A stretch of 8,611 nt of DNA from contig JAGHBX010000393.1 of the NCBI GenBank assembly GCA_021160785.1, forward strand, positions 1-8,611. Reading direction: 5' to 3'. This DNA is from Planctomycetota bacterium (GTDB lineage Bacteria; Planctomycetota; Phycisphaerae; Sedimentisphaerales; Anaerohalosphaeraceae). The first letter of the stretch is position 1. Every line of letters starts with the position of its first letter. Both the position numbers and the translations under genes were made by a program. The notes beneath the pieces were generated by a model, which ran no database searches, had not been told where the DNA came from, and saw nothing but the letters and a program-made list of their open reading frames with translations. Shown piece after piece: positions 7,037 through 8,611 of the stretch.

Positions 7037-7065
7037 AGAATACCAAAGTTCTTCCCGCATGTCCA
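7037..7065 (-). promoter_or_regulatory. Possible promoter for a leaderless GH38-type mRNA
   Basis: On the minus strand TGGACA (7065-7060; five of six consensus matches) is followed by a spacer of exactly 17 bases and TATTCT (7042-7037; four of six). The ATG at 7029 lies 7 bases beyond the -10 box, so transcription would begin at or next to the start codon. This would explain the missing Shine-Dalgarno sequence. A short CAGT-T-ACTG palindrome (7064-7072) overlaps the -35 box. It is a pattern match only. Confidence 0.3.
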
Positions 7066-7088
7066 GTTACTGTTATATTTCAGGAATA

Positions 7089-8611
7089 TTAATGCTTGAT
7101 TCGCCAGACGATCGCGTTGAGCCCCTTTTTGAGGTCTGCAAGTGGGCCGGCGATTGGTCGTGTATATTTCTTCCCGTTGATGTCGGTATTTACTTTGACA
7201 GGGTTGCCGTAACGGTCCTCAATTGTCTGTCCGACAGTCGGAAAGACACCGACCAACTCAGCATTGACCCATGGTCCTTTCACACGAAACGGTGCGTCAT
7301 TCATGGAAAACGTGATCGTGGCTCCTAAAGGATGGCCTTTGATGGTCAATCCCGTGACATAAGGTTCGACTACACTGTTCTTGTCGTCAAAGGAACTCTT
7401 CCTGGCCCCCTCCACAAAGATGTTGTAATCCGACGCGTAGCCGGGAGCTGTTTTCACCTTGTCGAGTCCCTGTCGGACGAAGATGTTGTTGAACCATTTG
7501 TCATCCTGGGCAGTTCCGGATTTGCGTCCGGCCCCTAACGTCGTATGCGGCCTGTAATATGCAGACTGGCGTTTGGTGTCCGGACTGTACTCGTAGCCAC
7601 AATCGACAAACAGATTGTGCGTGAATACAGTAGCCTCGGAATTGCTCCTGGTCGGCTGGCCGATGAGGATGTTGTTATCGACAAGAATGGGGCCGTGGTT
7701 CATCTCCAGGAAGACGGCAGCGGCTTCGGTGTTGTATATGATGTTGCGGGTAATCCGGATGCCCTGGTTGCCGAAGTCAATCCAAATGCCAAAAGCACCC
7801 TGTTCTTGTCGGTAAACACCACGGATCAGATTGTCGCTGATGACGGTATCCACGCTATTGTGAAACTTGATCGCAGCAGTCTCCCAGCCGCCAAATTCCC
7901 TGCGGTAATTAGTGTCTTCGATGAGATTGCCGCAGATCAATGAGCGGGTAGCCCCTTTCTGGCCGGCGATGCCCGCTTGTCCACACCGCCGGATGACGTT
8001 GTTGCGGATGATGTGATCTCCATAGGCGTCAATGTCGCTGTAATCAACGCCGGGCGCATGTCCCAGGATAATGCCAACACACCGCGCGTTTGTGATCGTG
8101 CAATTCTCGATGATCCAGTGCTTTCCCATTCGTGGGCCGACAGCACCAGTTTGCAGATCCAAGACCGGCGGCGCCCAGTTTGCAGCGGCATGCATGAAAT
8201 GAAAACCATCGACAGTAATGTATTTGAGGCCGGTGATTTCAGGCATAAAGAGGCTTTCGCGAACGTTAATCTCCGTCAATTCCGTGTTGGGATTTGCCTT
8301 GCCAAAGTTAGCCCAGATAGTCGTCATATCTTTATCCACCTGACAATGCCAGGCTTGCTCTGCTTCTGCTACCTTTTGTGCTGTTTGTTTTTCGTAAAAG
8401 GCCTCACCGTTTAGATAGACGTCGCCGCGGTGATGCCACTTGCCATAATTCAGCCAGCCCCCGGAAACCTCCAGCGAGTAAGGGTTGTATTCGTCGAAGA
8501 ATGTGTTCGGCAACTCGACTTTCCAGACACCACCCGCCTGGCGTTTCCAGGAGGTGATGCGTTCGGAACCTTTGATTAAGACTTCTTCGCCTGGCGCCGA
8601 CCTGTAGGTGA
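7089..8611 (-). CDS. Right-handed parallel beta-helix protein, GH120-like, 5' end outside window
   Basis: The frame is open from the right edge to a TAA at 7091-7089. It gives 506 full codons, and the start lies beyond the window. A TTG at 8513 is internal: the upstream codons encode conserved sequence (YRSAPGEEVLIKGSERITSW, then VWKVELPNTFFDEYNPY), typical of this family. Beta-helix rungs with stacked Asn run from about residue 127 to 345 of the fragment (IIENCTI, IIRNNVI, LICGNLI, VISDNLI, ITRNIIY, LVDNNIL, FTHNLF, FNNIF). In GIWIDFGNQG and VFLEMNHGP, Asp278 (codon 7778-7776) and Glu302 (7706-7704) occupy positions like the nucleophile and acid/base of GH120 beta-xylosidases. A small beta domain closes the C-terminus. 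Probable glycoside hydrolase; whether it is secreted cannot be seen. Its stop lies 59 bases before the GH38-type gene on the same strand. GH141 or a non-catalytic beta-helix are alternatives. Confidence 0.82.
   Translation of the reverse strand, partial: TYRSAPGEEVLIKGSERITSWKRQAGGVWKVELPNTFFDEYNPYSLEVSGGWLNYGKWHHRGDVYLNGEAFYEKQTAQKVAEAEQAWHCQVDKDMTTIWANFGKANPNTELTEINVRESLFMPEITGLKYITVDGFHFMHAAANWAPPVLDLQTGAVGPRMGKHWIIENCTITNARCVGIILGHAPGVDYSDIDAYGDHIIRNNVIRRCGQAGIAGQKGATRSLICGNLIEDTNYRREFGGWETAAIKFHNSVDTVISDNLIRGVYRQEQGAFGIWIDFGNQGIRITRNIIYNTEAAAVFLEMNHGPILVDNNILIGQPTRSNSEATVFTHNLFVDCGYEYSPDTKRQSAYYRPHTTLGAGRKSGTAQDDKWFNNIFVRQGLDKVKTAPGYASDYNIFVEGARKSSFDDKNSVVEPYVTGLTIKGHPLGATITFSMNDAPFRVKGPWVNAELVGVFPTVGQTIEDRYGNPVKVNTDINGKKYTRPIAGPLADLKKGLNAIVWRIKH

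Noticed and set aside
7977..8414. 145-codon plus-strand frame opposite the beta-helix gene
   Set aside because: It is antisense to a well-supported repeat protein and shows no independent coding features.
8511..8513. TTG at 8513-8511 as the start of the beta-helix gene
   Set aside because: The frame continues upstream to the window edge with family-typical sequence, so the gene is truncated by the window.

Overview
This window holds the end of one plus-strand locus and most of a minus-strand sugar-use operon. The two converge on a short intergenic region at about 348-593. I cannot name the organism from sequence alone. The combination of a selenocysteine tRNA, a uroporphyrinogen-decarboxylase-like (URO-D) gene inside a glycosidase operon, a sodium/solute symporter, a secreted GH38-type enzyme and mostly weak Shine-Dalgarno signals fits an uncultured PVC-group bacterium, for example Planctomycetota (Phycisphaerae-like) or Lentisphaerota/Kiritimatiellota. 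That placement is inference.

Left end, plus strand: the C-terminal 81 codons of a carboxymuconolactone decarboxylase/AhpD-like protein with an intact C-x2-C-x3-H thiol motif (1-246). Six bases after its stop codon lies a complete tRNA-Sec gene (selC, 253-347). It has anticodon TCA, an 8-bp acceptor stem, a 6-bp D stem, a long variable arm and an encoded CCA. The cell should therefore make selenoproteins, although no selenoprotein gene is visible here.

Intergenic region 348-593: a T-rich tract directly after selC, an imperfect hairpin (364-401), a copy of the widespread 'VIPAKAGIQ' GC-hairpin repeat (529-557), and a larger imperfect inverted repeat (475-588) around that hairpin. Read on the minus strand, the inner arms of the larger repeat end in a U6 tract. 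It may therefore serve as the terminator of the minus-strand operon, or be a small non-autonomous element.

Minus strand, in transcription order: (i) a right-handed parallel beta-helix protein resembling GH120, truncated by the right window edge (8611-7089); (ii) a secreted 1131-residue GH38-type glycoside hydrolase with an N-terminal carbohydrate-binding-like module (7029-3634); (iii) a cytoplasmic URO-D superfamily protein with a zinc-thiolate, methyltransferase-like signature (3620-2391); (iv) a sodium:solute symporter (2387-594). The gaps are 59, 13 and 3 bases, so the genes are probably co-transcribed, with a possible extra promoter just before the GH38 gene. The simplest model is that the two hydrolases cut a glycan outside the cytoplasm, the symporter imports the product, and the URO-D-like protein carries out an intracellular step, possibly methyl-group transfer. 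The substrate cannot be determined from the window. No regulator, SusC/D pair or corrinoid protein is visible.
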